Below are positions 35,714 through 48,565 of a DNA stretch of 64,000 nt, one piece after another. Each line of letters starts with the position of its first letter. Position 1 is the stretch's first letter. The notes below the pieces were generated by a model. The model was not told the origin of the DNA and did no database searches. It saw only the letters and a program-made list of their open reading frames with translations. A program made the position numbers and the translations under genes. This stretch comes from Watersipora subatra (taxonomy: Eukaryota > Bryozoa > Gymnolaemata > Cheilostomatida > Watersiporidae): positions 62,507,981-62,571,980 of the forward strand of contig NC_088715.1 of assembly GCF_963576615.1 (NCBI RefSeq), given 5' to 3'.

Positions 35714-36294
35714 ACAAATGATTTTAACAACCTTTTCAATCATTTTAAAAAACTGATCGAAAGGTTGAGTAGGTATATTTTTATTGTTGCGCAACATGTC
35801 TGGAAAAACCACTGCTCCACTGTCTACCAACCGCTAACCCTGCTTTTGTTAGTTTTAGTAAAATATTTAACACTTTTTTAAACATTCAAAACTAGTAGTT
35901 GCTCACCCTTTATATTTTCGAATGTTGTTTTTAACGAAGTCAAGCAGAAAATGCAACTCGGGCAAAACTCTGACTTGGTGTATTCAATATAAACTGATTG
36001 TATACTCATAATCTTTAAATAAAGAAATGAGAACGACTGTTTTAAATTAAAAAAATCGATAAATTTAAAAAATAAATTTATTACATCAGTTTTCCATATA
36101 TAAACTTGTTAATGAACTTCTTGAAAGTTTCAGTACTTTTTGTAAACTTTTAGTTTTAATTGCAATCAAATAAGATTACACTTTTTGGTTCGATGAGAAC
36201 TTATCGATTTATAGTTAAACAACGGTGATCTTGTAACAAAACTTCATAAGTTTAAGGTTAAATTCAAACCAATAATACAATATTTTCAGCATCT

Positions 36295-36367
36295 GGCCTT
36301 GTGACCCAATGGAAAAGGCATTTGACTACGAATCAGAAATTTGTGGGTTCGAGCCCCATCAAGGTCA
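36295..36367 (+). pseudogene. Decayed tRNA-Arg(ACG)-like, class C with intact T stem
   Basis: Class C with G53 kept; A10-C25 mismatch and A20a. Second class C in consecutive units. Confidence 0.65.
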
Positions 36368-36984
36368 ATATGTCATGTTTTGTGTCGATAAAAGAGTAAT
36401 TAGTACTTACAATATTGATATCGTCACATGGATTTTTGAGATTTAACAGCTCAAATTGTAAAACTTAAACTCTTTAAATTAAAAGGAATAGAATAATTTA
36501 TTGAAATGGATGGTTTTAACAGCCGTCGAAACAATTACATTCAGTATCATATTATTTAACTGAATATTATAGATAAATGTAAGCTTGTAGATCCAAATTA
36601 TTTTAAGAACATGTCAGAACAACAACCAAAAAGTTTTGAAAATTTATGTAATCCAGTTATGTTTTGAATAGAAAAAAGTTATAATTCCTACATAACTTTG
36701 GAGGTCTTACAATTAGTATTTCTAGCTCTGAATAAACAAAAAGTTATTCTTGTCAAATTATTGTTGTACATATTTGGTGTGTTTTCAAAGTCAGCGTGAC
36801 GAAATTTTATTAATGCTATTTCTGAAGTTATTAAGCATTTCAAATCTTTGAAAATAAATGAATGGTGAATTTACAAAAAAGTATTTTACTTTGCGTGTTT
36901 TAGCTTACTAATGATGTTGTGCTGATTGTTTTCAAGTTTTTTTTAGGACCGACATTATAAAAGCTCATGATGTTATGTGTATCC

Positions 36985-37057
36985 GGCTCTGTGGTCTAAT
37001 GGATAAGGTGTCTGACTTCGAATCAGAAGATTGTGGGTTCGAGTCCCATCAGAGTCA
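36985..37057 (+). tRNA. tRNA-Arg(TCG), D-stem wobble variant
   Basis: Class A with T11 and T25, as at 18755. Its unit is enlarged to 1,437 bp by an 89-bp tandem duplication in the downstream spacer. Confidence 0.85.
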
Positions 37058-37304
37058 ACAGATCATTTTAACAACCTTTTCAATCATTTTATAAAATTGA
37101 TCGAAAGTTTGAGTAGGTATATCTTTACTGTTGCTCAACATGTCTGGAAAAACCACTGCTCCACTGTCTACCAACCAATAACCCTGCTTTTGTTAGTTTG
37201 AGTAAAATATTTAACACTTTGTTAAACATTCAAAACTAGTAGTTGCTCACCCTTTATCTTTTCGAATGTTGTTGTTAACGAAGTCAAGCAGAAAAAGCAA
37301 CTCG

Positions 37305-37482
37305 AAGAAAACTCTGATTAGGTGGATTCAATATAAACTGATTGTATACTCATAATTTTTAAATCAAAAAATGAGTTTGGCTGTTTTACATTCAAGAAAA
37401 CTCTGATTAGGTGTATTCAATATAAGCTGATTGTATACTCATAATCTTTTAATAAAGAAATGAGTTCGACTGTTTTAAATTA
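37305..37482 (+). repeat. 89-bp tandem duplication in a spacer
   Basis: Two adjacent copies (about 37305-37393 and 37394-37482) both start with aagaaaactctgattaggtg. They belong to different spacer haplotypes (ggattcaatataaact versus gtattcaatataagct), so the event joined two non-identical units out of register. It accounts for the 1,437-bp unit. Confidence 0.75.
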
Positions 37483-37727
37483 AAAAAATCGATAAATTTA
37501 AAAAATAAATTTATTACATCGGTTTTCCATATATAAACTTGTTAATGAACTATTTGAAAGATTCAGTACTTTTTGTAAACTTTTAGTTTTAATTGCAATC
37601 AAATAAGATTACACTTTTTGGTTCGATGAGAACTTATCGATTTATAGTTAAACCACAGTGATCTTGTAACAAAACTTCATAAGTTTAAGGTTAAATTCAA
37701 ACCAATAATACAATATTTTCAGCATCT

Positions 37728-37800
37728 GGCCTTGTGACCCAATGGAAAAGGCATTTGACTACGAATCAGAAGTTTGTGGTTTCGAGCCCCATCAAGGTCA
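37728..37800 (+). pseudogene. Decayed tRNA-Arg(ACG)-like, class C
   Basis: Class C, T53 and G45 subtype. Third class C in a row. Confidence 0.75.
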
Positions 37801-38421
37801 ATATGTCATGTTTTGTGTCGATAAAAGAGTAATTAGTACTTACAATATTGATATCGTCACATGGATTTTTGAGATTTAACAGCTCAAATTGTAAAACTTA
37901 AACTCTTTAAATTAAAAGGACTAGAATAAAGTATTGAAATGGATGGTTTTAACAGCTGTCGAAACAATTAAATTCAGTATCATATTATTTAACTGAGTAT
38001 GATAGTTAAATGTAAGCTTGTAGATGCAAATTATTTTAAGAACATGTCAGAACAAAAACCAAAAAGTTTTGAAAAAGTATGTAATCCAGTTATGTATTGA
38101 ATAGAAAAAAGTTATAATTCCTGCATAACTTTGGAGGTCCTACAATTAGTATTTCTAGCTCTGAATAAACAAAAAATTATCCATGCCAAAATATAGTTTA
38201 CCTAATTGGTGTGTTTTCAAAATCAGCGTGACATAGTTTTAATATTGCTATTTCTGAAGTTATAAAGCATTTCAAGTCTTCGAAAATAAATGAATGGTGA
38301 ATTTACAAAAAAGTATTTTACTTTGCGTGTTTTAGCTTACTAACTAATGATGTTGTGTTGATTGTTTTCAATTTTTTTTTTAGGACCGAGATTATAAAAG
38401 CTCATGATGTTATGTGTATCC

Positions 38422-38488
38422 GGCTCTGTGGCCTAATGGATAAGGCGTCTGACTTTGAATCAGAAGATTGTGGGTCCCATCAGAGTCA
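38422..38488 (+). pseudogene. TTG Arg-type tRNA lacking the T loop
   Basis: Only 67 bp. Six bases (TTCGAG) that make up most of the T loop and box B are missing between GGG and TCCC. Anticodon TTG. Cannot form a T arm, so a pseudogene, yet copied intact to 42456. Confidence 0.85.
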
Positions 38489-39069
38489 ACAGATCATTTT
38501 AACAACCTTTTCAATCATTTTATAAAATTGATCGAAAGTTTGAGTAGGTATATCTTTACTGTTGCTCAACATGTCTGGAAAAACCACCGCTCCACTGTCT
38601 ACCAACCAATAACCCTGCTTTTGTTAGTTTTAGTAAAATTTTTAACACGTTTTTAAACATTCAAAACTAGTAGTTGCTCACCCTTTATATTTTCGAATGT
38701 TGTTTTTAACGAAGTCAAGCAGAAAAAGCAACTCGGGCAAAACTCTGACTAGGTGTATTCAATATAAGCTGATTGTATACTCATAATCTTTGAATAAAGA
38801 AATGAGTTCGACTGTTTTAAATTAAAAAAATCGATAAATTTAAAAAATAAATTTATTACATCGGTTTTCCATATATAAACTTGTTAATGAACTATTTGAA
38901 AGATTCAGTACTTTTTGTAAACTTTTAGTTTTAATTGCAATCAAATAAGATTACACTTTTTGGTTCGATGAGAACTTATCGATTTATAGTTAAACCACAG
39001 TGATCTTGTAACAAAACTTCATAAGTTTAAGGTTAAATTCAAACCAATAATACAATATTTTCAGCATCT

Positions 39070-39142
39070 GGCCTTGTGACCCAATGGAAAAGGCATTTGA
39101 CTACGAATCAGAAGTTTGTGGTTTCGAGCCCCATCAAGGTCA
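39070..39142 (+). pseudogene. Decayed tRNA-Arg(ACG)-like, class C
   Basis: Class C, T53 and G45 subtype, in the left copy of a 4,034-bp duplicated block. Confidence 0.75.
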
Positions 39143-39766
39143 ATATGTCATGTTTTGTGTCGATAAAAGAGTAATTAGTACTTACAATATTGATATCGTC
39201 ACATGGATTTTTGAGATTTAACAGCTCAAATTGTAAAACTTAAACTCTTTAAATTAAAAGGACTAGAATAAAGTATTGAAATGGATGGTTTTAACAGCTG
39301 TCGAAACAATTAAATTCAGTATCATATTATTTAACTGAGTATGATAGTTAAATGTAAGCTTGTAGATGCAAATTATTTTAAGAACATGTCAGAACAAAAA
39401 CCAAAAAGTTTTGAAAAAGTATGTAATCCAGTTATGTATTGAATAGAAAAAAGTTATAATTTCTACATAACTTTGGAGGTCTTACAATTAGTATTTCTAG
39501 CTCTGAATAAACAAAAAGTTATTCTTGTCAAATTATTGTTGTACATGTTTGGTGTGTTTTCAAGGTCAGCGTGACAAAGTTTTAATAATGCTATTTCTGA
39601 AGTTATAAAGCATTTCAAGTCTTTGAAAATAAATGAATGGTGAATTTACAAAAAAAGTAGTTTACTTTGCGTGTTTTAGCTTACTAACTAATGAGGTTGT
39701 GCTGATTGTTTTCAAGTTTTTTCTTTAGGACCGAGATTATAAAAGCTCATAATGTTATGTGTATCC

Positions 39767-39839
39767 GGCTCTGTGGCCTAATGGATAAGGCGTCTGACTT
39801 CGAATCAGAAGATTGTGGGCTCGAGTCCCATCAGAGCCA
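39767..39839 (+). tRNA. tRNA-Arg(TCG), T54C and C71 variant
   Basis: Class A with T71 to C, turning the usual G2-T71 wobble into G2-C71, and T54 to C in the T loop, which breaks the T54-A58 contact. The same pair occurs at 43801. Confidence 0.8.
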
Positions 39840-40421
39840 ACAGATGATTTTAACAACCTTTTCAATCATTTTATAAAATTGATCGAAAGTTTGAGTAGGT
39901 GTATCTTTACTGTTGCTCAACTTGTCTGGAAAAACCACTGCTCCACTGTCTACCAACCGCTAATTCTGCTTTTGTTAGTTTTAGTAAAATATTTAACACT
40001 TTTTTAAACATTCAAAACTAGTAGTTGCTCACCCTTTATATTTTCGAATGTTGTTTTTAACAAAGTCAAGCAGAAAAAGCAACTCGAAGAAAACTCTGAT
40101 TAGGTGGATTCAATATAAACTGACTGTATACTCATAACTTTTAAATCAGAAAATGAGTTCGGCTGTTTTACATTCAAGAAATCGATAAATAAAAAAAAAA
40201 AAAAATATTTCATTACTTTTCCATATAGAAACTTGTTAATGAACTACTTGAAAGTTTCAGTACTTTTTGTAAACTTTTAGTTTTAATTGCAATCAAATAA
40301 GATTACACTTTCTGGTTCGATGAGAACTTATCGATTTATAGTTAAACAACGGTGATCTTGTAACAATTCTTCATAAGTTTAAGGTTAAATTCAAACAAGT
40401 AATACAGAGTTTTTAGCATCC

Positions 40422-40494
40422 GGCCTTGTGGCCCAATGGATAAGGCGTCTGATTATGAATCAGAAGATTGTGGTTTCAAGTCCCATCAAGGTCA
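40422..40494 (+). tRNA. Arg-type tRNA body with His anticodon ATG
   Basis: T32/ATG/T53/A57 subtype. Unit preceded by an unusually long A tract near 40190. Confidence 0.72.
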
Positions 40495-41107
40495 TGTTTT
40501 GTGTTGATAAAAGAGTAGTTAGTACTTACAATAATGATATCGACGCATGGATTTTTGAGATTTAACAGCTCAAATTGTAAAACTTAAACTCTTTAAATTA
40601 AAAGGAATAGAATAATTTATTGAAATGGATGCTTTTAACAGCTGTCGAAACAACCACACTGAGTGTTATATTATTTAACTTAATATAATAGATAAATGTT
40701 AGCTTCTAGATGCAAAATATCTTAAGAACGTGTCAGAACAAAAACAAAAATGTTTTGAAAAAAGTGTGTAATCCAGTTATGTATTGAAGAGAAAAAGTAA
40801 TAATTCTTACAAAACTTTGGATGTCTTAGATTTAGTATTTCTAGCTCTGAATAAACAAAAAGTTATCCATGTCAAAATATAGTTTACCTAATTGGTGTGT
40901 TTTCAAAATCAGCGTGACATAGTTTTAATATTGCTATTTCTGAAGTTATAAAGCATTTCAAGTCTTCAAAAATAAATGAATGGTGAATTTACAAAAAAGT
41001 ATTTTACTTTGCGTGTTTTAGCTTACTAGCTAATGATGTTCTGTTGATTGTTTTCAAATTTTTTTTTAGGACCGAGATTATAAAAGCTCATGATGTTATG
41101 TGTATCC

Positions 41108-41180
41108 GGCTCTGTGGCCTAATGGATAAGGTGTCTGACTTCGAATCAGAAGATTGTGGGTTCGAGTCCCATCAGAGTCA
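41108..41180 (+). tRNA. tRNA-Arg(TCG), G10-T25 variant
   Basis: Class A with C25 to T. Identical to 45142 in the right copy of the 4,034-bp block. Confidence 0.9.
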
Positions 41181-41761
41181 ACAGATCATTTTAACAACCT
41201 TTTCAATCATTTTATAAAATTGATCGAAAGTTTGAGTAGGTGTATCTTTACTATTGCTCAACATGTCTGGAAAAACCACTGCTCCACTGTCTACCAACCA
41301 ATAACCCTGCTTTTGTTAGTTTTAGTAAAATATTTAACACTTTGTTAAACATTCAAAACTAGTAGTTGCTCACCCTTTATATTTTCGAATGTTGTTTTTA
41401 ACGAAGTCAAGCAGAAAAAGCAACTCGGGCAAAACTCTGATCAAGTGGATTCAATATAAACTGACTGTATACTCATTATTTTTAAATCAAAAAATGAGTT
41501 CGGCTGTTTTAAATTAAAAAAATCGATAAATTTTGAAAATAAATTTATTACATCAGTTTTCCATATATAAACTTGTTGATGAACTACTTGAAAGTTTCAG
41601 TACTTTTTGTAAACTTTTAGTTTTAATTGCAATCAAATAAGATTACACTTTTTCGTTCGATGAGAACTTATCGATTTATAGTTAAACAAGGGTGATCTTG
41701 TAACAATTCTTTATAAGTTTAAGGTTAAATTCAAACAAGTAATACAGAGTTTTTAGCATCC

Positions 41762-41834
41762 GGCCTTGTGGCCCAATGGATAAGGCGTCTGACTACGAAT
41801 CAGAAGATTGTGGGTTAGAGTCCCATCAAGGTCA
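41762..41834 (+). tRNA. tRNA-Arg(ACG), T-loop C56A variant
   Basis: Class B with C56 to A. Ends the left copy of the duplicated trimer. Confidence 0.75.
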
Positions 41835-42455
41835 ATATGTCATGTTTTGTGTTGATAAGAGAATAATTAGTACTTACAATAATGATATCGACGCATGGAT
41901 TTTTGAGATTTAACAGCTCAAATTGTAAAACTTAAACTCTTTAAATTAAAAGGAATAGAATAAATTATTGAAATGTATGGTTTTAACAGCTGTCGAAACA
42001 ATTACATTCAGTATCATATTATTTAACTGAGTATGATAGATAAAGGTAAGCTTGTAGATGCAAATTATTTTAAGAACATGTCAGAACCAAAACCAAACAG
42101 TTTTGAAAATTTATGTAATCCAGTTATGTATTGAATAGAAAAAAGTTATAATTCCTGCATAACTTTGGAGGTCCTACAATTAGTATTTCTAGCTCTGAAT
42201 AAACAAAAAATTATCCATGCCAAAATATAGTTTACCTAATTGGTGTGTTTTCAAAATCAGCGTGACATAGTTTTAATATTGCTATTTCTGAAGTTATAAA
42301 GCATTTCAAGTCTTCGAAAATAAATGAATGGTGAATTTACAAAAAAGTATTTTACTTTGCGTGTTTTAGCTTACTAACTAATGATGTTGTGTTGATTGTT
42401 TTCAATTTTTTTTTTAGGACCGAGATTATAAAAGCTCATGATGTTATGTGTATCC

Positions 42456-42522
42456 GGCTCTGTGGCCTAATGGATAAGGCGTCTGACTTTGAATCAGAAG
42501 ATTGTGGGTCCCATCAGAGTCA
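42456..42522 (+). pseudogene. TTG Arg-type tRNA lacking the T loop
   Basis: Same 67-bp, T-loop-deleted gene as 38422, exactly 4,034 bp away. A copy of the deletion, not a second event. Confidence 0.85.
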
Positions 42523-43103
42523 ACAGATCATTTTAACAACCTTTTCAATCATTTTATAAAATTGATCGAAAGTTTGAGTAGGTATATCTTTACTGTTGCT
42601 CAACATGTCTGGAAAAACCACCGCTCCACTGTCTACCAACCAATAACCCTGCTTTTGTTAGTTTTAGTAAAATTTTTAACACGTTTTTAAACATTCAAAA
42701 CTAGTAGTTGCTCACCCTTTATATTTTCGAATGTTGTTTTTAACGAAGTCAAGCAGAAAAAGCAACTCGGGCAAAACTCTGACTAGGTGTATTCAATATA
42801 AGCTGATTGTATACTCATAATCTTTGAATAAAGAAATGAGTTCGACTGTTTTAAATTAAAAAAATCGATAAATTTAAAAAATAAATTTATTACATCGGTT
42901 TTCCATATATAAACTTGTTAATGAACTATTTGAAAGATTCAGTACTTTTTGTAAACTTTTAGTTTTAATTGCAATCAAATAAGATTACACTTTTTGGTTC
43001 GATGAGAACTTATCGATTTATAGTTAAACCACAGTGATCTTGTAACAAAACTTCATAAGTTTAAGGTTAAATTCAAACCAATAATACAATATTTTCAGCA
43101 TCT

Positions 43104-43176
43104 GGCCTTGTGACCCAATGGAAAAGGCATTTGACTACGAATCAGAAGTTTGTGGTTTCGAGCCCCATCAAGGTCA
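43104..43176 (+). pseudogene. Decayed tRNA-Arg(ACG)-like, class C
   Basis: Copy of 39070 in the right half of the trimer duplication. Confidence 0.75.
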
Positions 43177-43800
43177 ATATGTCATGTTTTGTGTCGATAA
43201 AAGAGTAATTAGTACTTACAATATTGATATCGTCACATGGATTTTTGAGATTTAACAGCTCAAATTGTAAAACTTAAACTCTTTAAATTAAAAGGACTAG
43301 AATAAAGTATTGAAATGGATGGTTTTAACAGCTGTCGAAACAATTAAATTCAGTATCATATTATTTAACTGAGTATGATAGTTAAATGTAAGCTTGTAGA
43401 TGCAAATTATTTTAAGAACATGTCAGAACAAAAACCAAAAAGTTTTGAAAAAGTATGTAATCCAGTTATGTATTGAATAGAAAAAAGTTATAATTTCTAC
43501 ATAACTTTGGAGGTCTTACAATTAGTATTTCTAGCTCTGAATAAACAAAAAGTTATTCTTGTCAAATTATTGTTGTACATGTTTGGTGTGTTTTCAAGGT
43601 CAGCGTGACAAAGTTTTAATAATGCTATTTCTGAAGTTATAAAGCATTTCAAGTCTTTGAAAATAAATGAATGGTGAATTTACAAAAAAAGTAGTTTACT
43701 TTGCGTGTTTTAGCTTACTAACTAATGAGGTTGTGCTGATTGTTTTCAAGTTTTTTCTTTAGGACCGAGATTATAAAAGCTCATAATGTTATGTGTATCC

Positions 43801-43873
43801 GGCTCTGTGGCCTAATGGATAAGGCGTCTGACTTCGAATCAGAAGATTGTGGGCTCGAGTCCCATCAGAGCCA
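43801..43873 (+). tRNA. tRNA-Arg(TCG), T54C and C71 variant
   Basis: Copy of 39767. Compare 54615, which has C54 but keeps T71, showing the two changes arose in steps. Confidence 0.8.
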
Positions 43874-44455
43874 ACAGATGATTTTAACAACCTTTTCAAT
43901 CATTTTATAAAATTGATCGAAAGTTTGAGTAGGTGTATCTTTACTGTTGCTCAACTTGTCTGGAAAAACCACTGCTCCACTGTCTACCAACCGCTAATTC
44001 TGCTTTTGTTAGTTTTAGTAAAATATTTAACACTTTTTTAAACATTCAAAACTAGTAGTTGCTCACCCTTTATATTTTCGAATGTTGTTTTTAACAAAGT
44101 CAAGCAGAAAAAGCAACTCGAAGAAAACTCTGATTAGGTGGATTCAATATAAACTGACTGTATACTCATAACTTTTAAATCAGAAAATGAGTTCGGCTGT
44201 TTTACATTCAAGAAATCGATAAATAAAAAAAAAAAAAAATATTTCATTACTTTTCCATATAGAAACTTGTTAATGAACTACTTGAAAGTTTCAGTACTTT
44301 TTGTAAACTTTTAGTTTTAATTGCAATCAAATAAGATTACACTTTCTGGTTCGATGAGAACTTATCGATTTATAGTTAAACAACGGTGATCTTGTAACAA
44401 TTCTTCATAAGTTTAAGGTTAAATTCAAACAAGTAATACAGAGTTTTTAGCATCC

Positions 44456-44528
44456 GGCCTTGTGGCCCAATGGATAAGGCGTCTGATTATGAATCAGAAG
44501 ATTGTGGTTTCAAGTCCCATCAAGGTCA
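44456..44528 (+). tRNA. Arg-type tRNA body with His anticodon ATG
   Basis: Copy of 40422 (T32/ATG/T53/A57). Confidence 0.72.
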
Positions 44529-45141
44529 TGTTTTGTGTTGATAAAAGAGTAGTTAGTACTTACAATAATGATATCGACGCATGGATTTTTGAGATTTAAC
44601 AGCTCAAATTGTAAAACTTAAACTCTTTAAATTAAAAGGAATAGAATAATTTATTGAAATGGATGCTTTTAACAGCTGTCGAAACAACCACACTGAGTGT
44701 TATATTATTTAACTTAATATAATAGATAAATGTTAGCTTCTAGATGCAAAATATCTTAAGAACGTGTCAGAACAAAAACAAAAATGTTTTGAAAAAAGTG
44801 TGTAATCCAGTTATGTATTGAAGAGAAAAAGTAATAATTCTTACAAAACTTTGGATGTCTTAGATTTAGTATTTCTAGCTCTGAATAAACAAAAAGTTAT
44901 CCATGTCAAAATATAGTTTACCTAATTGGTGTGTTTTCAAAATCAGCGTGACATAGTTTTAATATTGCTATTTCTGAAGTTATAAAGCATTTCAAGTCTT
45001 CAAAAATAAATGAATGGTGAATTTACAAAAAAGTATTTTACTTTGCGTGTTTTAGCTTACTAGCTAATGATGTTCTGTTGATTGTTTTCAAATTTTTTTT
45101 TAGGACCAAGATTATAAAAGCTCATGATGTTATGTGTATCC

Positions 45142-45214
45142 GGCTCTGTGGCCTAATGGATAAGGTGTCTGACTTCGAATCAGAAGATTGTGGGTTCGAG
45201 TCCCATCAGAGTCA
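45142..45214 (+). tRNA. tRNA-Arg(TCG), G10-T25 variant
   Basis: Copy of 41108. The upstream flank has one base different (accaag for accgag), one of few differences seen between the two trimers. Confidence 0.9.
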
Positions 45215-45795
45215 ACAGATCATTTTAACAACCTTTTCAATCATTTTATAAAATTGATCGAAAGTTTGAGTAGGTGTATCTTTACTATTGCTCAACATGT
45301 CTGGAAAAACCACTGCTCCACTGTCTACCAACCAATAACCCTGCTTTTGTTAGTTTTAGTAAAATATTTAACACTTTGTTAAACATTCAAAACTAGTAGT
45401 TGCTCACCCTTTATATTTTCGAATGTTGTTTTTAACGAAGTCAAGCAGAAAAAGCAACTCGGGCAAAACTCTGATCAAGTGGATTCAATATAAACTGACT
45501 GTATACTCATTATTTTTAAATCAAAAAATGAGTTCGGCTGTTTTAAATTAAAAAAATCGATAAATTTTGAAAATAAATTTATTACATCAGTTTTCCATAT
45601 ATAAACTTGTTGATGAACTACTTGAAAGTTTCAGTACTTTTTGTAAACTTTTAGTTTTAATTGCAATCAAATAAGATTACACTTTTTCGTTCGATGAGAA
45701 CTTATCGATTTATAGTTAAACAAGGGTGATCTTGTAACAATTCTTTATAAGTTTAAGGTTAAATTCAAACAAGTAATACAGAGTTTTTAGCATCC

Positions 45796-45868
45796 GGCCT
45801 TGTGGCCCAATGGATAAGGCGTCTGACTACGAATCAGAAGATTGTGGGTTAGAGTCCCATCAAGGTCA
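45796..45868 (+). tRNA. tRNA-Arg(ACG), T-loop C56A variant
   Basis: Copy of 41762 with C56 to A. Confidence 0.75.
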
Positions 45869-46489
45869 ATATGTCATGTTTTGTGTTGATAAGAGAATAA
45901 TTAGTACTTACAATAATGATATCGACGCATGGATTTTTGAGATTTAACAGCTCAAATTGTAAAACTTAAACTCTTTAAATTAAAAGGAATAGAATAAATT
46001 ATTGAAATGTATGGTTTTAACAGCTGTCGAAACAATTACATTCAGTATCATATTATTTAACTGAGTATGATAGATAAAGGTAAGCTTGTAGATGCAAATT
46101 ATTTTAAGAACATGTCAGAACCAAAACCAAACAGTTTTGAAAATTTATGTAATCCAGTTATGTTTTGAATAGAAAAAAGTTATAATTCCTGCATAACTTT
46201 GGAGGTCCTACAATTAGTATTTCTGGCTCTGAATAAACAAAAAATTATCCATGCCAAAATATAGTTTACCTAATTGGTGTGTTTTCAAAATCAGCGTGAC
46301 ATAGTTTTAATATTGCTATTTCTGAAGTTATAAAGCATTTCAAGTCTTCGAAAATAAATGAATGGTGAATTTACAAAAAAGTATTTTCCTTTGCGTGTTT
46401 TAGCTTACTAACTAATGATGTTGTGTTGATTGTTTTCAAATTTTTTTTTAGGACCGAGATTATAAAAGCTCATGATGTTATGTGTATCC

Positions 46490-46562
46490 GGCTCTGTGGC
46501 CTAATGGATAATTCGTCTGACTTCGAATCAGAAGATTGTGGGTTCGAGTCACATCAGAGTCA
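46490..46562 (+). pseudogene. Arg(TCG)-type tRNA with broken D stem
   Basis: Class A with G23-G24 to TT, as at 34300 and 53267, but with anticodon TCG and acceptor C3. A62 also breaks a T-stem pair. Shared D-stem damage on a different backbone suggests conversion. Confidence 0.75.
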
Positions 46563-47143
46563 ACAGATCATTTTAACAACCTTTTCTATCATTTTATAAA
46601 ATTGATCGAAAGTTTGAGTAGGTATATCTTCACTGTTGCTCAACATGTCTGGAAAAACCACTGCTCCACTGTCTACCAACCAATAACCCTGCTTTTGTTA
46701 GTTTTAGTAAAATATTTAACACTTTTTTAAACATTCAAAACTAGTAGTTGCTCACCCTTTATATTTTCGAATGTTGTTTTTAACGAAGTCAAGCAGAAAA
46801 TGCAACTCGGGCAAAACTCTGACTTGGTGTATTCAATATAAACTGATTGTATACTCATAATCTTTAAATAAAGAAATGAGTTCGACTGTTTTAAATTAAA
46901 AAAGTCGATAAATTTAAAAAATAAATTTATTACATCAGTTTTCCATATATAAACTTGTTAATGAACTTCTTGAAAGTTTCAGTACTTTTTGTAAACTTTT
47001 AGTTTTAATTGCAATCAAATAAGATTACACTTTTTGGTTCGATGAGAACTTATCGATTTATAGTTAAACCACAGTGATCTTGTAACAAAACTTCATACGT
47101 TTAAGGTTAAATTCAAACCAATAATACAATATTTTCAGCATCT

Positions 47144-47216
47144 GGCCTTGTGACCCAATGGAAAAGGCATTTGACTACGAATCAGAAATTTGTGGGTTCG
47201 AGCCCCATCAAGGTCA
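47144..47216 (+). pseudogene. Decayed tRNA-Arg(ACG)-like, class C with intact T stem
   Basis: Class C with G53. Its 5' flank reads cttcatacg, as does that of 48493. Confidence 0.65.
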
Positions 47217-47838
47217 ATATGTCATGTTTTGTGTCGATAAAAGAGTAATTAGTACTTACAATATTGATATCGTCACATGGATTTTTGAGATTTAACAGCT
47301 CAAATTGTAAAACTTAAACTCTTTAAATTAAAAGGAATAGAATAATTTATTGAAATGGATGGTTTTAACAGCCGTCGAAACAATTACATTCAGTATCATA
47401 TTATTTAACTGAATATTATAGATAAATGTAAGCTTGTAGATCCAAATTATGTTAAGAACATGTCAGAACAAAAACCAAAAAGTTTTGAAAAAGTATGTAA
47501 TCCAGTTATGTATTGAATAGAAAAAAGTTATAATTCCTACATAACTTTGGAGGTCCTACAGTTAGTATTTCTAGCTCTGAATAAACAAAAAGTTATTCTT
47601 GTCAAATTATTGTTGTACATATTTGGTGTGTTTTTCAGGTCAGCGAGACAAAGTTTTAATAATGCTATTTCTGAATTTATAAAGCATTTCAAGTCTTTGA
47701 AAATAAATGAATGGTGAATTTACAAAAAAGTATTTTACTTTGCGTGTTTTAGCTTACTAACTAAAGATGTTGTGCTGATTGTTTTCAAGTTTTTTTTTAG
47801 GACTGAGATTATAAAAGCTCTTGATGTTATGTGTATCC

Positions 47839-47911
47839 GGCTCTGTGGCCTAATGGATAAGGCGTTTGACTTTGAATCAGAAGATTGTGGGTTCGAGTCC
47901 CATCAGAGTCA
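47839..47911 (+). tRNA. Arg-type tRNA body with Gln anticodon TTG
   Basis: TTG plus T28 haplotype. Flanked on both sides by class C genes. Confidence 0.83.
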
Positions 47912-48492
47912 ACAAATGATTTTAACAACCTTTTCAATCATTTTATAAAATTGATCGAAAGTTTGAGTAGGTGTATCTTTACTGTTGCTCAACATGTCTG
48001 GAAAAACCACTGCTCCACTGTCTACCAACCAATAACCCTGCTTTTGTTAGTTTTAGTAAAATATTTAACACTTTTTTAAACATTCAAAACTAGTAGTTGC
48101 TCACCCTTTATATTTTCGAATGTTGTTTTTAACGAAGTCAAGCAGAAAATGCAACTCGGGCAAAACTCTGACTTGGTGTATTCAATATAAACTGATTGTA
48201 TACTCATAATCTTTAAATAAAGAAATGAGTTCGACTGTTTTAAATTAAAAAAATCGATAAATTTAAAAAATAAATTTATTACATCAGTTTTCTATATATA
48301 AACTTGTTAATGAACTTCTTGAAAGTTTCAGTACTTTTTGTAAACTTTTAGTTTTAATTGCAATCAAATAAGATTACACTTTTTGGTTCGATGAGAACTT
48401 ATCGATTTATAGTTAAACCACAGTGATCTTGTAACAAAACTTCATACGTTTAAGGTTAAATTCAAACCAATAATACAATATTTTCAGCATCT

Positions 48493-48565
48493 GGCCTTGT
48501 GACCCAATGGAAAAGGCATTTGACTACGAATCAGAAATTTGTGGGTTCGAGCCCCATCAAGGTCA
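48493..48565 (+). pseudogene. Decayed tRNA-Arg(ACG)-like, class C with intact T stem
   Basis: Class C with G53, nearly identical to 47144 one unit upstream. Confidence 0.65.

Larger units (their letters stand above)
38077..46150 (+). repeat. Two near-identical 4,034-bp trimer blocks
   Basis: Left copy about 38077-42115, right copy about 42116-46150. All six tRNA loci recur at exactly 4,034 bp, including the T-loop-deleted TTG gene and the C54/C71 gene. Very few differences are visible (for example accgag versus accaag upstream of the third A gene), so the duplication is recent. Edges are approximate and lie near tccagttatgtattg. Confidence 0.85.

Noticed and set aside
35536-35739. Minus-strand frame with DSDGTRTHNLLIQSQ
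   Set aside because: Antisense translation of the class A tRNA, a known type of spurious protein in databases. Present only where stops happen to be absent.
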